64,000 bases of DNA from Alphaproteobacteria bacterium (GCA_013151255.1 JAADIQ010000117.1:1-64000), one strand, 5' to 3'; shown: positions 36,946 to 46,185, counted from the stretch's first letter. Program-made: numbers and translations. The notes: generated by a model not told the origin, from the sequence alone.

Positions 36946-37677
36946 TCAGGCGGTTTTAACGGCACTGTGCTCAGGAGTGATGTTGTCTGCATTCAGCTCC
37001 TCCCAGTTCCAGCCAGTATCGACTTGCTCGTGGGCGTCTTTAATCGCCGAGGAAAGCATTTGCTCATAAAGATGGCTGGTAGTTTTCATCGCATATTCGA
37101 CGCAATCCATATCCTCAGGATTTTGAAGCAGCAACTCCACGTATCGTTCCATGAGACGATTATGCGCTTGATCAATTTCAATGTGATCACGCAAGAACGT
37201 TAACGCATTATCTTTAACGCCGCTGGCGCGGAACTGTTCGGCCAGAATCGGCCCTGCCTGAGTAGGAACAAACTCAAGAAAGAAAAGATAGCCAATATAA
37301 CCGAGCGGGTTGAGGTTGTAGATCTGATAAAACGCATAAGCTGTTAACGCCGAAGTGGCGGGCAGCGGGTTTTTATGGGGTATGTTAGTATCCTTGCCGC
37401 CAAGCGTTTGGAAATCATTTAGCGCAAGCTGTTCGTGGCCGATTTCAGACACTGCATGCTGATAAAAGCTTTTGACCAAATCACGCTGACGCCCACGGAA
37501 ATAAACCGTCGCAAGCGCTTGCAGCTGCGGGTTTTCCCGAACGTAATAATAGACCTGCTTTAATATGGAGCGATATTCATCAATGGTCAGCTTTCCGCTG
37601 GCCAGATGCTTCATCGGAGGAGAGCCTAGGAATTGCTCTAGTATTGGATCAAAGCGGTTCCGTAATTCTATAAACAT
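36946..37677 (-). CDS. Haem-oxygenase-like diiron oxidase (HDO/UndA-like)
   Basis: 243 residues, all alpha, of the iron-containing redox enzyme/TENA-like fold. Candidate metal ligands form the UndA/CADD pattern: E-x2-H in SEIGHEQL (about 88-91), Glu in FLEFVPTQAG (about 137) and H-x3-D-x2-H in DHIEIDQAHNRL (about 170-177). Such enzymes use dioxygen for fragmentations, N-oxygenation or decarboxylation (UndA makes terminal alkenes from fatty acids). Paired with an acyl synthase, it may modify an acyl or amino-acid substrate; that is inference. A CtrA-type motif lies 23-37 bases upstream of its start. Confidence 0.72.
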   Translation of the reverse strand: MFIELRNRFDPILEQFLGSPPMKHLASGKLTIDEYRSILKQVYYYVRENPQLQALATVYFRGRQRDLVKSFYQHAVSEIGHEQLALNDFQTLGGKDTNIPHKNPLPATSALTAYAFYQIYNLNPLGYIGYLFFLEFVPTQAGPILAEQFRASGVKDNALTFLRDHIEIDQAHNRLMERYVELLLQNPEDMDCVEYAMKTTSHLYEQMLSSAIKDAHEQVDTGWNWEELNADNITPEHSAVKTA

Positions 37678-37699
37678 TTCGCGCCCGTTAAAAATTTTG

Positions 37700-37714
37700 T
37701 TAATGGTTTGTTAA
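37700..37714. promoter_or_regulatory. CtrA-type motif upstream of the HDO/acyl-synthase operon
   Basis: TTAA, seven bases (TGGTTTG), TTAA is an exact consensus match, 23 bases upstream of the HDO start in an AT-rich 244-base divergent intergene. A neighbouring TTAA at 37688-37691 is not at the N7 spacing. The position overlaps the likely HDO promoter and could serve activation or repression. Confidence 0.5.
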
Positions 37715-37921
37715 TAAAGCATGATAAGTGAACGAATTTCAATAACAAACTTAAATTTATACAGCGCATGCAGACGTTGTGTCGCGGATGTGGAATTCGC
37801 CTTAATAGCTGAGCGTCGCTCCCTTGTTGTGGCGGCTGAGCTGCGCTGCCTATCAGCGGGTTTCGTTAACCATTAAATAAATGCCGCCATATATATAAGG
37901 CTTTTATAGCGGGACCTTGGA

Positions 37922-39307
37922 ATGAAGACGGCAAAAAGAGGGGAAATTGGCCTTTGGAGTGCTTGTTTTGCCTCGCGCGAAACCGAGGCGGCGTTTAGCG
38001 ATTTTGTCTTTGGCCGAAACCTGGCCGCGAATGTCGGCGGCGCCAGCCTTGGGCTCATTCTTTTTGTCGCTTATATTTTTTCTGATTACATAGATGCCGT
38101 TAACCCTGACAGGGTGGCGGCCATCAGGCTTGTGACGTTCGCAATAAGCGTGTTGTTGATGTCGTCCCTTTTGGTTAAGAAATTCCGCAAATATCACGAC
38201 CCTATTTCGGCAACGGTTCTCATATTAATGGGCGCGGCCATCAATTTGATTGTCTATACGCAACCCTCGCTTGAGAACACTTATTATATAGCCCTGATAC
38301 AGGGCTTTATCCTATTCACATTGTTGCTGCGGCTAAGTTTCATCAGCATGTCAACCGTGATCATTTCGACGCAGGCCTTTTTCGTCATAGCCGCCTTCAG
38401 CCACGATGGGAGCAGGGACACAGTGCTGCAGTCGGTCAACCTGCTTTTTGTAGGCCTTATTTGCATTACAGGCTCCTATCTTTTGCAGCGCTATCAGCGA
38501 GTAGATTTTCTGAAGTCACAAACTATTCAGCATCAAAACACCAAACTTAATATTCTACTGGAAGATGCAAGACGTGATAATGAGCGCAAGCTCGCAGCGA
38601 TGAACATGCTTGTGCATTTTGTAAAAACGCCGCTTCATCAGATCAGCGGGTTTTCAGACATTGTCATGAACAGCCTTGATGGCGACGATGACAGAATTTC
38701 GATAAGCGACGGTATCGAGGGTGCGCGTTATATCAAAGGTGCAACCGCGAACTTAACCAAAAGTATAAACGACCTTCTGGCCTATCATCGTCTTGATGAC
38801 CTGGATGGAAGGTTGAGCGTTGACGAAACATCCATTGACGACCTTGCGTATGATTTTAGCGAATTGCTTTCGGAGGATGTTGATGTGCGGCTGGAAGGGA
38901 GCGGCGGCGTCATACGTACGGACGACAACGCACTCAAAACGGCGTTCGACAGTCTCGCCAAGCATTATCATGACCCGGCTTCAGGCGTGTCATCTGTGGC
39001 GATTGATATCAGCAACAAGGATGGTGTGGCTCAAATCGAGCTTCGAGATAACGGCAAAATGTTAGACGAAGAAACTTTCCAACGGGATACAGAGCCGCTA
39101 ACAAAAATCAGCAACTACTTGACGAGCGCGGGATCTGAGATGCCAATGGCGCTGCGGACAGTAGCGCGTGCGCTGGATCTGGTTGGCGGTGGGTTCGAGC
39201 ATCGTCCCCTGACGAGTGGTAATATACTGGTATTGAAACTTTCGAACTACAGCAAAGCGATGATGGGGCATGCGTTAGACGAGATGCAAGTAGGGCGCAC
39301 CGGATAG
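37922..39307 (+). CDS. Membrane sensor histidine kinase with degenerate catalytic domain
   Basis: 461 residues. Six hydrophobic helices occupy about 40-190 (such as GLILFVAYIFSDYI, LIQGFILFTLLLRLSFI), then a short coiled coil. HisKA keeps the phospho-acceptor as MLVHFVKTPLHQISGF (the Glu and Arg of the usual HELRTP are replaced). The ATPase half is degenerate: the N box is DNALKTAFDSLAKHY and the G1 box RDNGKM; a clear G2 (GxGxGL) motif is absent. It may bind ATP poorly, acting as a phosphatase, a partner or an input protein. It is divergent from the HDO/acyl-synthase operon and could sense its product; no response regulator follows. Confidence 0.78.
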   Translation: MKTAKRGEIGLWSACFASRETEAAFSDFVFGRNLAANVGGASLGLILFVAYIFSDYIDAVNPDRVAAIRLVTFAISVLLMSSLLVKKFRKYHDPISATVLILMGAAINLIVYTQPSLENTYYIALIQGFILFTLLLRLSFISMSTVIISTQAFFVIAAFSHDGSRDTVLQSVNLLFVGLICITGSYLLQRYQRVDFLKSQTIQHQNTKLNILLEDARRDNERKLAAMNMLVHFVKTPLHQISGFSDIVMNSLDGDDDRISISDGIEGARYIKGATANLTKSINDLLAYHRLDDLDGRLSVDETSIDDLAYDFSELLSEDVDVRLEGSGGVIRTDDNALKTAFDSLAKHYHDPASGVSSVAIDISNKDGVAQIELRDNGKMLDEETFQRDTEPLTKISNYLTSAGSEMPMALRTVARALDLVGGGFEHRPLTSGNILVLKLSNYSKAMMGHALDEMQVGRTG

Positions 39308-39337
39308 CCCTTCAAGCGTTGCCTTAGCGGACACTGG

Positions 39338-40435
39338 CTATGCGCGTATTGGCAGCGTCTCCGGCCGCCCAACCACCGCCCGCATGACAATTTCTAAGGG
39401 ACCGCGGCGAAACCGCCTCGACCACCGCCAGGCAAACAACACAGCCGCCAGACAAAACAGGACTGACGCCACGGCGGCGCGTTCAAGGCTCTGATTGCCG
39501 ATGAACCCTAACATTTCAAGCGCCCCCATGCCGATATAGATATGGGCGACGTATAGCGTCAGCGTCTGGCGGCCTGGTGTAGTGAAAAATATCAGTATGC
39601 CGATGGCCCGGAGCGGCGCCGCTAAAATCAAACATAGAGCGATGACGGCGCCCGCAACCCCCATGCCCGCTAGCATGTAGAACGGGCCCGGTGGAATAGG
39701 GGCGGTTCCGAGGAGATAGGCGAGGTCCCTATCGAGCGGTTGCGCCCAGCCGACGAGTACGGATGAAGCATAGGTTGCTGTGAGCCATAGGGCGAGGCTT
39801 GCGGCCAACAGCCAGGCTTGCGTCCGGAGTTTGTGCAGCGACAAGCGCGCAAGGATGAGCCCGTAAACAACAAACGCCAACCACGGCGCCACCGGATGCC
39901 AGCCGTTGAAGAACAGGTTTGTAATAAACCCGCGCATTGTCCAGAAACCTGAATAGTCAAACGTTTCCCAGTTCCAGCCGGCGTCATAGTCAAACACGAA
40001 AGCCATAATAGCGAAATCTGCTATCAGGCCGGCCATAACAAGCAACAAGACGCCATTGGAGGCCCTTAGAAGGAAGATTGCGATAAGAAAATAGACCGCA
40101 TAGTAGTGCAAAATATCAGCCGTAAAAAATGTCGTGTTCAGCAGCCCAACAATCAGTAGAAAGATTGCTCGTTTAAATATTGTGAGCGCGCTGTCTCGCC
40201 AGGGCTTGCGTTTCGCCATCAAGCCAAGCCCAACTCCCGCCAGCACCACGAACAAAGCTGCGGCGCGGCCCTCCAATGCGCTGGCGAAGGCTTCAAGCGC
40301 GCCTTGCCCTTGCGCGCCCATGACTAGCCTGAAGTTGACGAACACCATCCCGACAAGCGCTAAAAATCGGGCGAGGTCCAACCCCTCAAGCCGTGCGCCA
40401 GGCGCACCATTCTCATTGGCGGGCGTGAGGCTCAC
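39338..40435 (-). CDS. DUF418/YeiB-like multi-pass membrane protein
   Basis: 365 residues with about 9-10 hydrophobic helices. It opens RLEGLDLARFLALVGMVFVNF, the DUF418/heparan-acetyltransferase-like start with Asp-x-x-Arg, and ends WSRRFRRGPLEIVMR, matching the DUF418 C-terminal FxxGPLExxxR motif. TPGRQTLTLYVAHIYIG is the internal conserved part. It is related to membrane acyltransferases; substrate unknown. It overlaps the DUF2147 gene by four bases on the same strand. Confidence 0.85.
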   Translation of the reverse strand: MSLTPANENGAPGARLEGLDLARFLALVGMVFVNFRLVMGAQGQGALEAFASALEGRAAALFVVLAGVGLGLMAKRKPWRDSALTIFKRAIFLLIVGLLNTTFFTADILHYYAVYFLIAIFLLRASNGVLLLVMAGLIADFAIMAFVFDYDAGWNWETFDYSGFWTMRGFITNLFFNGWHPVAPWLAFVVYGLILARLSLHKLRTQAWLLAASLALWLTATYASSVLVGWAQPLDRDLAYLLGTAPIPPGPFYMLAGMGVAGAVIALCLILAAPLRAIGILIFFTTPGRQTLTLYVAHIYIGMGALEMLGFIGNQSLERAAVASVLFCLAAVLFAWRWSRRFRRGPLEIVMRAVVGRPETLPIRA

Positions 40436-40950
40436 TTTGCCTCACAGCCAAAGTCTGATGCTGGCGTTGGCGTCCAGACAATAGTTTCGCCAAACGCCTC
40501 CACGCCTTCATAGGCGTGAACTTTCAATATTGAGGCTTCGACCCAAACCGTAACGGAGAAGACCTCTTCAGTTTCCGGATCAACGATAGAGCCGCCAACC
40601 CATCGGTTGCGTCGTGGGTTGAAAGTGAGGCCCCAAATGATCGGCAGGCCGCACAGCTCGCTGGCGTAGTTGGCAAGCGTGGGGTCTTTGCGAATTCCCG
40701 GCAATGCGCGAATGACGCCGCATACCGTAGCCGCGTCGCCGCGGCATGGCGCAAACGCTACGGCGGCGTCGCCGTCGTCTGTCAGCCAATAGCCTGCCGG
40801 ACTGTGGCCGCTTGCGGCGGGCGGTTTGGCGGACACGTTGAGGCTCGCCAAACCGAAAACTAAGACGACTAAAAAGAACAGGATTAACCAGCCCCGCAGC
40901 GGCGCAACATTTCCCGCCTCAGTGGATTGTGAGTGATTGAACATTTTCAT
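40432..40950 (-). CDS. DUF2147-family exported protein
   Basis: 172 residues. After a hydrophobic helix (about 20-38, WLILFFLVVLVFGLASL) the mature region shows GYWLTDDGDAAVAFAPC, VCGVIRAL, and GGSIVDPETEEVF, the DUF2147 pattern of a beta-rich lipocalin-like fold with a Cys pair. Function is unknown; members are periplasmic. ATG 40950 with an AAGG site is preferred over GTG 40989. Its stop overlaps the DUF418 gene start (ATGA-type), so they are cotranscribed. Confidence 0.8.
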   Translation of the reverse strand: MKMFNHSQSTEAGNVAPLRGWLILFFLVVLVFGLASLNVSAKPPAASGHSPAGYWLTDDGDAAVAFAPCRGDAATVCGVIRALPGIRKDPTLANYASELCGLPIIWGLTFNPRRNRWVGGSIVDPETEEVFSVTVWVEASILKVHAYEGVEAFGETIVWTPTPASDFGCEAK

Positions 40951-41044
40951 GACAGCGGCCTTTTCCAGAATTGTTTTGACAACCCGCACAGCAGTGCTTG
41001 CTCTTAATGCTGTGCGGGGCGCGCGAGATTAGTTAAGCAGGGGA

Positions 41045-41644
41045 TTAAAACCGCACCACAGCGCCGATGAGGAATTGCCGCACTTTAAGCTCGCTAAACT
41101 TTGTCCGGCGATATTCGATGCGCATGCCGATAGAATCGGCGAGGGCGACTTCAGCGCCGACCCCGTAAAGCATGCCGCCGTCGCGTTTGTTACGGCTGAA
41201 AGTTGAAGGCGTTGCGGTGCTGTTGGCGGCGGAGAAATCGGGTTTGGAATTTGCATAACCAACCCGGCCATAAACAAGAACACGCTCGGCGGCGACAATT
41301 CCCGCCCGTGCGGAAACGTCGAACATCATCCCCGGGTCAATAGAAAAATTAGCCGTTCCCAACTGGCCGTTGGTTTCAGGACCGCCGCGAGAGATGCCAA
41401 TCTCTCCGCCCAGAACGAACTTATCAGCCACTTGCCGGTCATAGCCCGCAAAGGCGCGCAAGGCATATCCGTCCTGTTTGTCGGTGAATGTCACATTGCC
41501 TGGCGCTGTGACATTGGCCTTATTGCGATGCAGGCCGGATTGCAGGCCGATCGCCAGGCCGTCAAACTGGTTTGCTGTTTGCGCCTGCGCGGAAAGCGCG
41601 CTCAAGCTGGCGATGGCGACGGTAAGTATAGAAACATGTTTCAT
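41045..41644 (-). CDS. Outer-membrane beta-barrel protein (OmpW/PF13505-type)
   Basis: 199 residues. A classical signal peptide (MKHVSILTVAIASLSALSAQAQ) is followed by alternating hydrophobic strands suited to an eight-stranded barrel: YALRAFAGYDRQV, VLGGEIGISRGG, FDVSARAGIV, VLVYGRVGYA, MLYGVGAEVAL, GMRIEYRRTKF. The terminal residue is Phe (QFLIGAVVRF), as the BAM machine expects. Role (adhesion, permeability or other) is not predictable. Confidence 0.88.
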   Translation of the reverse strand: MKHVSILTVAIASLSALSAQAQTANQFDGLAIGLQSGLHRNKANVTAPGNVTFTDKQDGYALRAFAGYDRQVADKFVLGGEIGISRGGPETNGQLGTANFSIDPGMMFDVSARAGIVAAERVLVYGRVGYANSKPDFSAANSTATPSTFSRNKRDGGMLYGVGAEVALADSIGMRIEYRRTKFSELKVRQFLIGAVVRF

Positions 41645-41829
41645 TGTTGTATCTCCTCAAAAACCTGGCCGCCCGGCGCGGCCTTGAGGGTTGTTTCTGT
41701 CGCAATAGGGTGGGATTTCAGCGCAGCCTTTATGGAGCCATGATGGAGGCGGTTCTTCTGCGGCGTCTCCATGAAAAATCCACAAAACCTGGATGTTTCG
41801 CCCGGCAAACTGGTGCACTGTCAGAGCAT

Positions 41830-41935
41830 CTAGAGCGTGTTCACAAAAAGTGTAGGCGGTTTTTGGGTTCGAACACGCGACAACTAAAGAATCTAGACTG
41901 CGTTCCCGATTCGACAAAAAGTGAACGCAGTCTAG
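41830..41935 (-). repeat. Two-hairpin palindromic repeat, copy B
   Basis: 106 bases, opposite orientation to copies A and C. Reverse complemented it begins CTAGACTGCGTTCAC, has the AACGCAGTCTAG closing arm, then CGCGTGTTC and GAACACGC arms of hairpin 2. It is nearly identical to copy C. It ends 17 bases before the response-regulator start, placing it in that gene's leader. Confidence 0.8.
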
Positions 41936-41952
41936 GAAGATTAAGGTCAATC

Positions 41953-42654
41953 ATGTCTGAAGATAATGCTCTGGTTCTGGTGGCTGAAGATGAGGCGGAG
42001 ATTGCCGATATCTTAACCGCCTATCTGGAGCGCGCAGGGTTTCGTACAACAACGGCGCGCGACGGTGTGGTTGCGCTTGACCAATACCGGCATCTGAAGC
42101 CCGACATTATCCTGCTCGATGTGAAAATGCCAAAATGCGACGGCGTCGAGGTTTTGCGCGCCGTGCGCCAACGCTCAGACACGCCGGTGATCATGATCAC
42201 CGCGATGGCCGAAGACATCGAAAAGATTTCAGCGCTGCGGCTTGGCGCCGATGACTATGTCATCAAGCCGTTTAACCCGCTGGAAGTTGTTGAGCGCGTG
42301 AAGGCGGTGCTTCGCCGTATCAATAGTCGGGCAAACCCGGAAAGGCCGCTAAATGTCGGTCTGTTGATCATCGACCCAAGCGCGCATGCTGTTTTTGTTC
42401 GTATAGGGCGCAATCGCCAACCCGTAACGCTGACCCAGACAGAGTTCTCGCTTATCGCTCATATGGCGGCGGCGCCCAAGCGCGCCTATACGCGCACCGA
42501 GCTTGTGGACGCCTGCCTTCCCGAGGGAGAGGCGCTGGACCGCACGATTGACAGCCATGTCTCCAATGCGCGCCGTAAGCTGGATGCGGCTGGCGCAACC
42601 GGTTATCTGGAGGCGGTGCGCAGTGTCGGTTACCGGTTGGAACCGCTAATATGA
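41953..42654 (+). CDS. OmpR-family response regulator (AdeR/BaeR-like)
   Basis: 233 residues. The receiver (1-120) has the acidic pair in VAEDEAEI, phospho-acceptor Asp in IILLDVKMPKCDG (about 56), Thr in MITAM and Lys in YVIKPFNP. The winged-helix effector (about 140-233) includes TQTEFSLIAHMAA and TIDSHVSNARRKL, with VRSVGYRLE ending the wing. It overlaps the sensor gene by four bases. The AdeRS/BaeRS type controls efflux or envelope stress genes in other bacteria; targets here are unknown. Confidence 0.93.
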   Translation: MSEDNALVLVAEDEAEIADILTAYLERAGFRTTTARDGVVALDQYRHLKPDIILLDVKMPKCDGVEVLRAVRQRSDTPVIMITAMAEDIEKISALRLGADDYVIKPFNPLEVVERVKAVLRRINSRANPERPLNVGLLIIDPSAHAVFVRIGRNRQPVTLTQTEFSLIAHMAAAPKRAYTRTELVDACLPEGEALDRTIDSHVSNARRKLDAAGATGYLEAVRSVGYRLEPLI

Positions 42655-43817
42655 GCGGCGGGCCCCATCATCTGCGAACACAATTATCGCTGTCGATGAT
42701 TTTGACGGCGGTAACGGCGCTGGCAATATTCATCATCGGCATGCTGGCGTTTTATTTTTATGTCGAGCAAACCTGGATGGACGCTCTTCCGGAAGAAAAT
42801 AAGCAAACCCTCATCGCCCTGTTGAAGGGGGATGAGATTAATCCGGACGCTTTAACCACCCTTGTTGGGGTGTTTTCACTCACCTGGGCGGATGGCTATG
42901 CGTCGAAAGAGTTGGGCTTTCTCCTGCTGTTCGTATCGCTCGCAGTGTTGTGCTCGATAGCTATCGGCATCGTGGTTTCCAAACGCATTAGCCGGCCGAT
43001 TGAAGCGGTCACCGACGCTGCCTTACGCGTGGCGGACGGCCATATGGACTTCCAGGTGGATAGCGACCCATATGCATCGATTGAAGCCCGAAATCTCCTT
43101 CGAACTTTCAACCAAATGACGCAGTCTTTGCAGCAAGCCGAGCGGGAAATGACCGATTCCGCCGCGGCGATCGCCCATGAGTTGCGCACGCCTTTAACGG
43201 TGTTGCGCGGACGCCTTCAAGGGTTGGGCGACGGCGCCTTCCAGCCGACGCCGGAAATGCTTGAAGCGCTTATCGGGCAGGTAGATACGCTCGCCCGTAT
43301 TGTTGATGATCTGGGCACGTTGTCGAGAATGACGGCTGGGCGCGATGCGCCAGAAACGCAAGCCGTAGACTTGGCGAAGGAAGCCCGCACGGTAATCACC
43401 AGCCTGGCGCCGGATTTAGAAAAAGATGGCATACGGATAGAATACGCGCTTGAGCCCGCAATCGCCGAGGCTGACCCGGCGCGCATCCGCCAAGCGCTCA
43501 ACGCGCTTTTACAGAACGCTCAGCGTTATGCGGGTTCAGGAAAATATGTTCGCGTTGAGACATGCCAGGAAGGGAAGGACGCATGCCTTCGCGTCATCGA
43601 CCACGGGCCCGGCATTGTTGAAGCCGACCGCGAGCGCATCTTTGACCGCTGGTGGCGGGCCGAAAGCTCCCGCACCCGCAGCGAAGGCGGATCGGGCCTC
43701 GGCCTTGCGGTTGTGCGCGCAATTGCCCGCGCCCATGGCGGCGAGGCGGAAGTTTCCAGCAACGCAACCGGGCCAGGCGCGGTCTTTTCGCTCAGGCTGC
43801 CGGCCTCAAGCCAGTGA
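42651..43817 (+). CDS. Membrane sensor histidine kinase (partner of the AdeR-like regulator)
   Basis: 388 residues. Two membrane helices (about 15-37 and 85-108) flank a short periplasmic loop, then HAMP (KRISRPIEAVTDAALRVADG). HisKA has IAHELRTPLTVLRGRL (about 180) with the phospho-His. HATPase has the N box (NALLQNAQRYA), DHGPGI (G1), the F box RIFDRWWRAE and GGSGLGLAVV (G2). All catalytic motifs are intact. It is translated after, and overlaps, its response regulator. The mobile element attachment site begins only 15 bases after its stop. Confidence 0.93.
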   Translation: MSGGPHHLRTQLSLSMILTAVTALAIFIIGMLAFYFYVEQTWMDALPEENKQTLIALLKGDEINPDALTTLVGVFSLTWADGYASKELGFLLLFVSLAVLCSIAIGIVVSKRISRPIEAVTDAALRVADGHMDFQVDSDPYASIEARNLLRTFNQMTQSLQQAEREMTDSAAAIAHELRTPLTVLRGRLQGLGDGAFQPTPEMLEALIGQVDTLARIVDDLGTLSRMTAGRDAPETQAVDLAKEARTVITSLAPDLEKDGIRIEYALEPAIAEADPARIRQALNALLQNAQRYAGSGKYVRVETCQEGKDACLRVIDHGPGIVEADRERIFDRWWRAESSRTRSEGGSGLGLAVVRAIARAHGGEAEVSSNATGPGAVFSLRLPASSQ

Positions 43818-43832
43818 TTGCTATTTCTTATA

Positions 43833-43883
<51 letters not shown>

Positions 43884-44040
43884 TTCGCAATTGTGAGGCA
43901 CGCCCAGCCCCATCCAGTAACGCGCTGATTACAAAAAGCTTTTCATCTTCTGACAGTTAAGGTATCGAGGCCAAATATATCGGTACACGGAGTAACTGGG
44001 CGTTCTGCTACCCCGGCGCTCCCCGAAAGGAGGCCTCGCG

Positions 44041-45363
44041 ATGCCACGGAAGAGACTCACTGACACTGGAATTGAAAAGATGTCGCCGCCTAGGGCTGGG
44101 CGAATGGAGATCGGCGATTCAATCGTACGTGGTCTCGGGCTGCGCGTGAGCCCGGCAGGGAGCAAGTCGTTCTCTGTCGTCTATAAGGTTCCCGGAGAAG
44201 GCGGCGTGAACGGAAGTGGGATGCCGCTGGTGGGCAGGCAGCATCGCGTGACGCTCGGCCAATGGCCTGTCGTCAGCGTCGCGGAGGCCAGACAACGAGC
44301 GATGAAGATGCTGGCGGAGGTCTCAAAGGGCGAAGATCCACGCACCCGGCTCAGACGAGAGAATCTAGTGCGCCACGCAAACACTGTCGCCGTCGTGATA
44401 GAGCGATTCATTGACCTCGAGGCCAAGCCCAATGTGAAGAGTTGGCGCAACGCCGACAGCGTACTCAGGCTCCATGTTGTGTCGCGGTGGGGCGACCGGC
44501 CGATCCGCGACATCAGGCGGGCGGAGGTTCACGAGCTGTTGGACGAGATTGTTGAATCGGGACGAGTTGGCGCGGCCCGCGAAGTGAGAAAACACCTGTC
44601 TCGTCTCTTCAACTGGGCACTGGACAGGGAGATAGTCGCAACAAACCCGGTGCACGGGCTCAAGCGGCGCGATCTGCAGCAGAACTTGGACGCAGGGCGC
44701 GCGCTGACCGACGATGAGGTGCGCTACGTCTGGTACGCGGCGGGCGAGATGGGATATCCCTTCGGCGATTTGCATCGCCTTCTGCTTCTAACTGGCCAGC
44801 GCCGGTGCGAGTGGGCCAATGCCACTTGGGGAGAGATCAATTCGGTGGAGCGGACGTTGGAAATCCCTGCAGGACGTTTCAAGGGTGGGCGCGACCATGT
44901 TGTGCCGCTGGCCCATGACGTCTGGAGCATCCTCGAAGGGCTTCCACGTTGGAACTGTGGAGACTACCTGTTTTCGACTACCGGAGGGCGCATCCCGGTA
45001 TCCGGATTTTCAAAGGCCAAGGCCCGGCTGGACGAGAAGATGCAGGCGCGCATGGGCGAGGAGGAAGAATTCGTCCCGTTTCGTGGGCACGACTTGCGTG
45101 TGACCTGCGAGACTAGGCTGGCCAACCTTGGCTTCCCGCAGGAGATCCGTGATGCCGTTCTAGGGCATGCCCGTCCCGGTCTTCAGAAAGTGTATAACAA
45201 ACACGACTATCTTGAGGAGAAGAGCGCTGCGCTTATGCAGTACGCAGCGCATTTGATGGAGATAATCAGGCTGCAACCAGCAGAGCGCGCGAGCAATAGT
45301 CAATTTTCACAGCATGCCAGCAATATCGAAAAATGTACTTTCTATAGTCATCGCCAATTGTAA
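44041..45363 (+). CDS. int: Tyrosine-type integrase of the mobile element
   Basis: 440 residues with the layout of tRNA-targeting satellite/island integrases. The N-terminal DUF4102-like arm-binding domain (about 1-95: GDSIVRGLGLRVSPAGSKSF, VTLGQWPVVSVAEARQRA) is followed by a SAM-like core-binding domain (about 105-195). The catalytic domain has Arg in LLLTGQRRCEW, His-x-x-Arg in RGHDLRVTCETRL, His in LGHARPGLQK and nucleophile Tyr in VYNKHDY. It sits 158 bases inside the left attachment site with a GGAGG ribosome site. Its 3' end overlaps the next frame by 50 bases. Confidence 0.93.
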   Translation: MPRKRLTDTGIEKMSPPRAGRMEIGDSIVRGLGLRVSPAGSKSFSVVYKVPGEGGVNGSGMPLVGRQHRVTLGQWPVVSVAEARQRAMKMLAEVSKGEDPRTRLRRENLVRHANTVAVVIERFIDLEAKPNVKSWRNADSVLRLHVVSRWGDRPIRDIRRAEVHELLDEIVESGRVGAAREVRKHLSRLFNWALDREIVATNPVHGLKRRDLQQNLDAGRALTDDEVRYVWYAAGEMGYPFGDLHRLLLLTGQRRCEWANATWGEINSVERTLEIPAGRFKGGRDHVVPLAHDVWSILEGLPRWNCGDYLFSTTGGRIPVSGFSKAKARLDEKMQARMGEEEEFVPFRGHDLRVTCETRLANLGFPQEIRDAVLGHARPGLQKVYNKHDYLEEKSAALMQYAAHLMEIIRLQPAERASNSQFSQHASNIEKCTFYSHRQL

Positions 45364-46094
45364 GCGGTTGCTAGATGACGCGCGCCTACTTCTCTATAGC
45401 GGCAGTTCCGGCGCTGCGTTGGCTTTGGCCATCCTCGCATTTGAAGAGGCTGGAAAAGGGTACCACATAGAACTGTCAGTTAAGAAAACCAAATGGACGC
45501 CTAGTTGGCACCAATTTCGACAAGTTACAGCGTCATTCGTACTCGTCGCATCCGTTTACCAAAAGCATGGGTTGCCGCCCCCAGAACTAACACCGCGAAT
45601 GCAGGAACTGCTCAAAGAAGGCACCGAGGGCGTAAAAACATTTGCGGAATTTGCTGCTAAGCCGCCACCGGAAGAATTTCGTCAATTAGCTGGCGATGTT
45701 ATTTTAGCCAATCTCCGTGAGCTTGACGGAGATTCTTTGAAAATTGCGTTAGTGGAATTTCGATGGGTTCGAATTTTTTTTTATGAACGCCATCCGCGGT
45801 CAGATCGAGGTCTTTCGACAACGCGGGATGTACGTTGACATCGATGGCGACCAAGTGCTTTCAGACCCGGGAACAGTATTGCAACAAGATGCCTACTATT
45901 GGATTCGTGTGGCTGAGCGAACTCTGCGAATTCTTCAATTGGGTGATTTTATAGCCCCTTATGGGGAATTGGCGGCATTTTTAGAAACATTGCCTAAACC
46001 TATTCCAGAGGGAGATGCGCTGTTGAATTTGCTACAGAGCAAAGGGGCCGTAGGCGAAATTCTTGCTGATGAAATCAGAAAGTACGGAAGATGA
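45314..46094 (+). pseudogene. AbiV-family abortive infection protein, interrupted in a T9 run
   Basis: The first frame (45314-45838) shows the AbiV start: NCKRLLDDARLLLYSGSSGAA and LAILAFEEAGKGYHIEL (the FEExGK signature). The second frame (45783-46094) continues with AIRGQIEVFRQRGMYVDIDG, the usual RGLYVD segment. The frames join if the run of nine T at 45774-45782 had eight (RIFFMNAIRG), giving about 259 residues. Homopolymer error, natural slippage, or on/off phase variation are all possible. AbiV proteins are HEPN-like and block phage growth in some hosts. The GTT-TTT region lies within the coding part, so translation is likely to be truncated unless slippage occurs. Confidence 0.8.
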
Positions 46095-46185
46095 GCGCAA
46101 AGAGATAAATGCTCGAAGCATTATTTGCTTTTTGTATGTGTACGATGGAATGACCTACATTGTAATCTATAAAGAGTAACTGAAA

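Noticed and set aside
41644-41952. Long N-terminal extension of the response-regulator frame
   Set aside because: It passes through palindromic repeat copy B; the receiver domain starts cleanly at ATG 41953 where family members begin.
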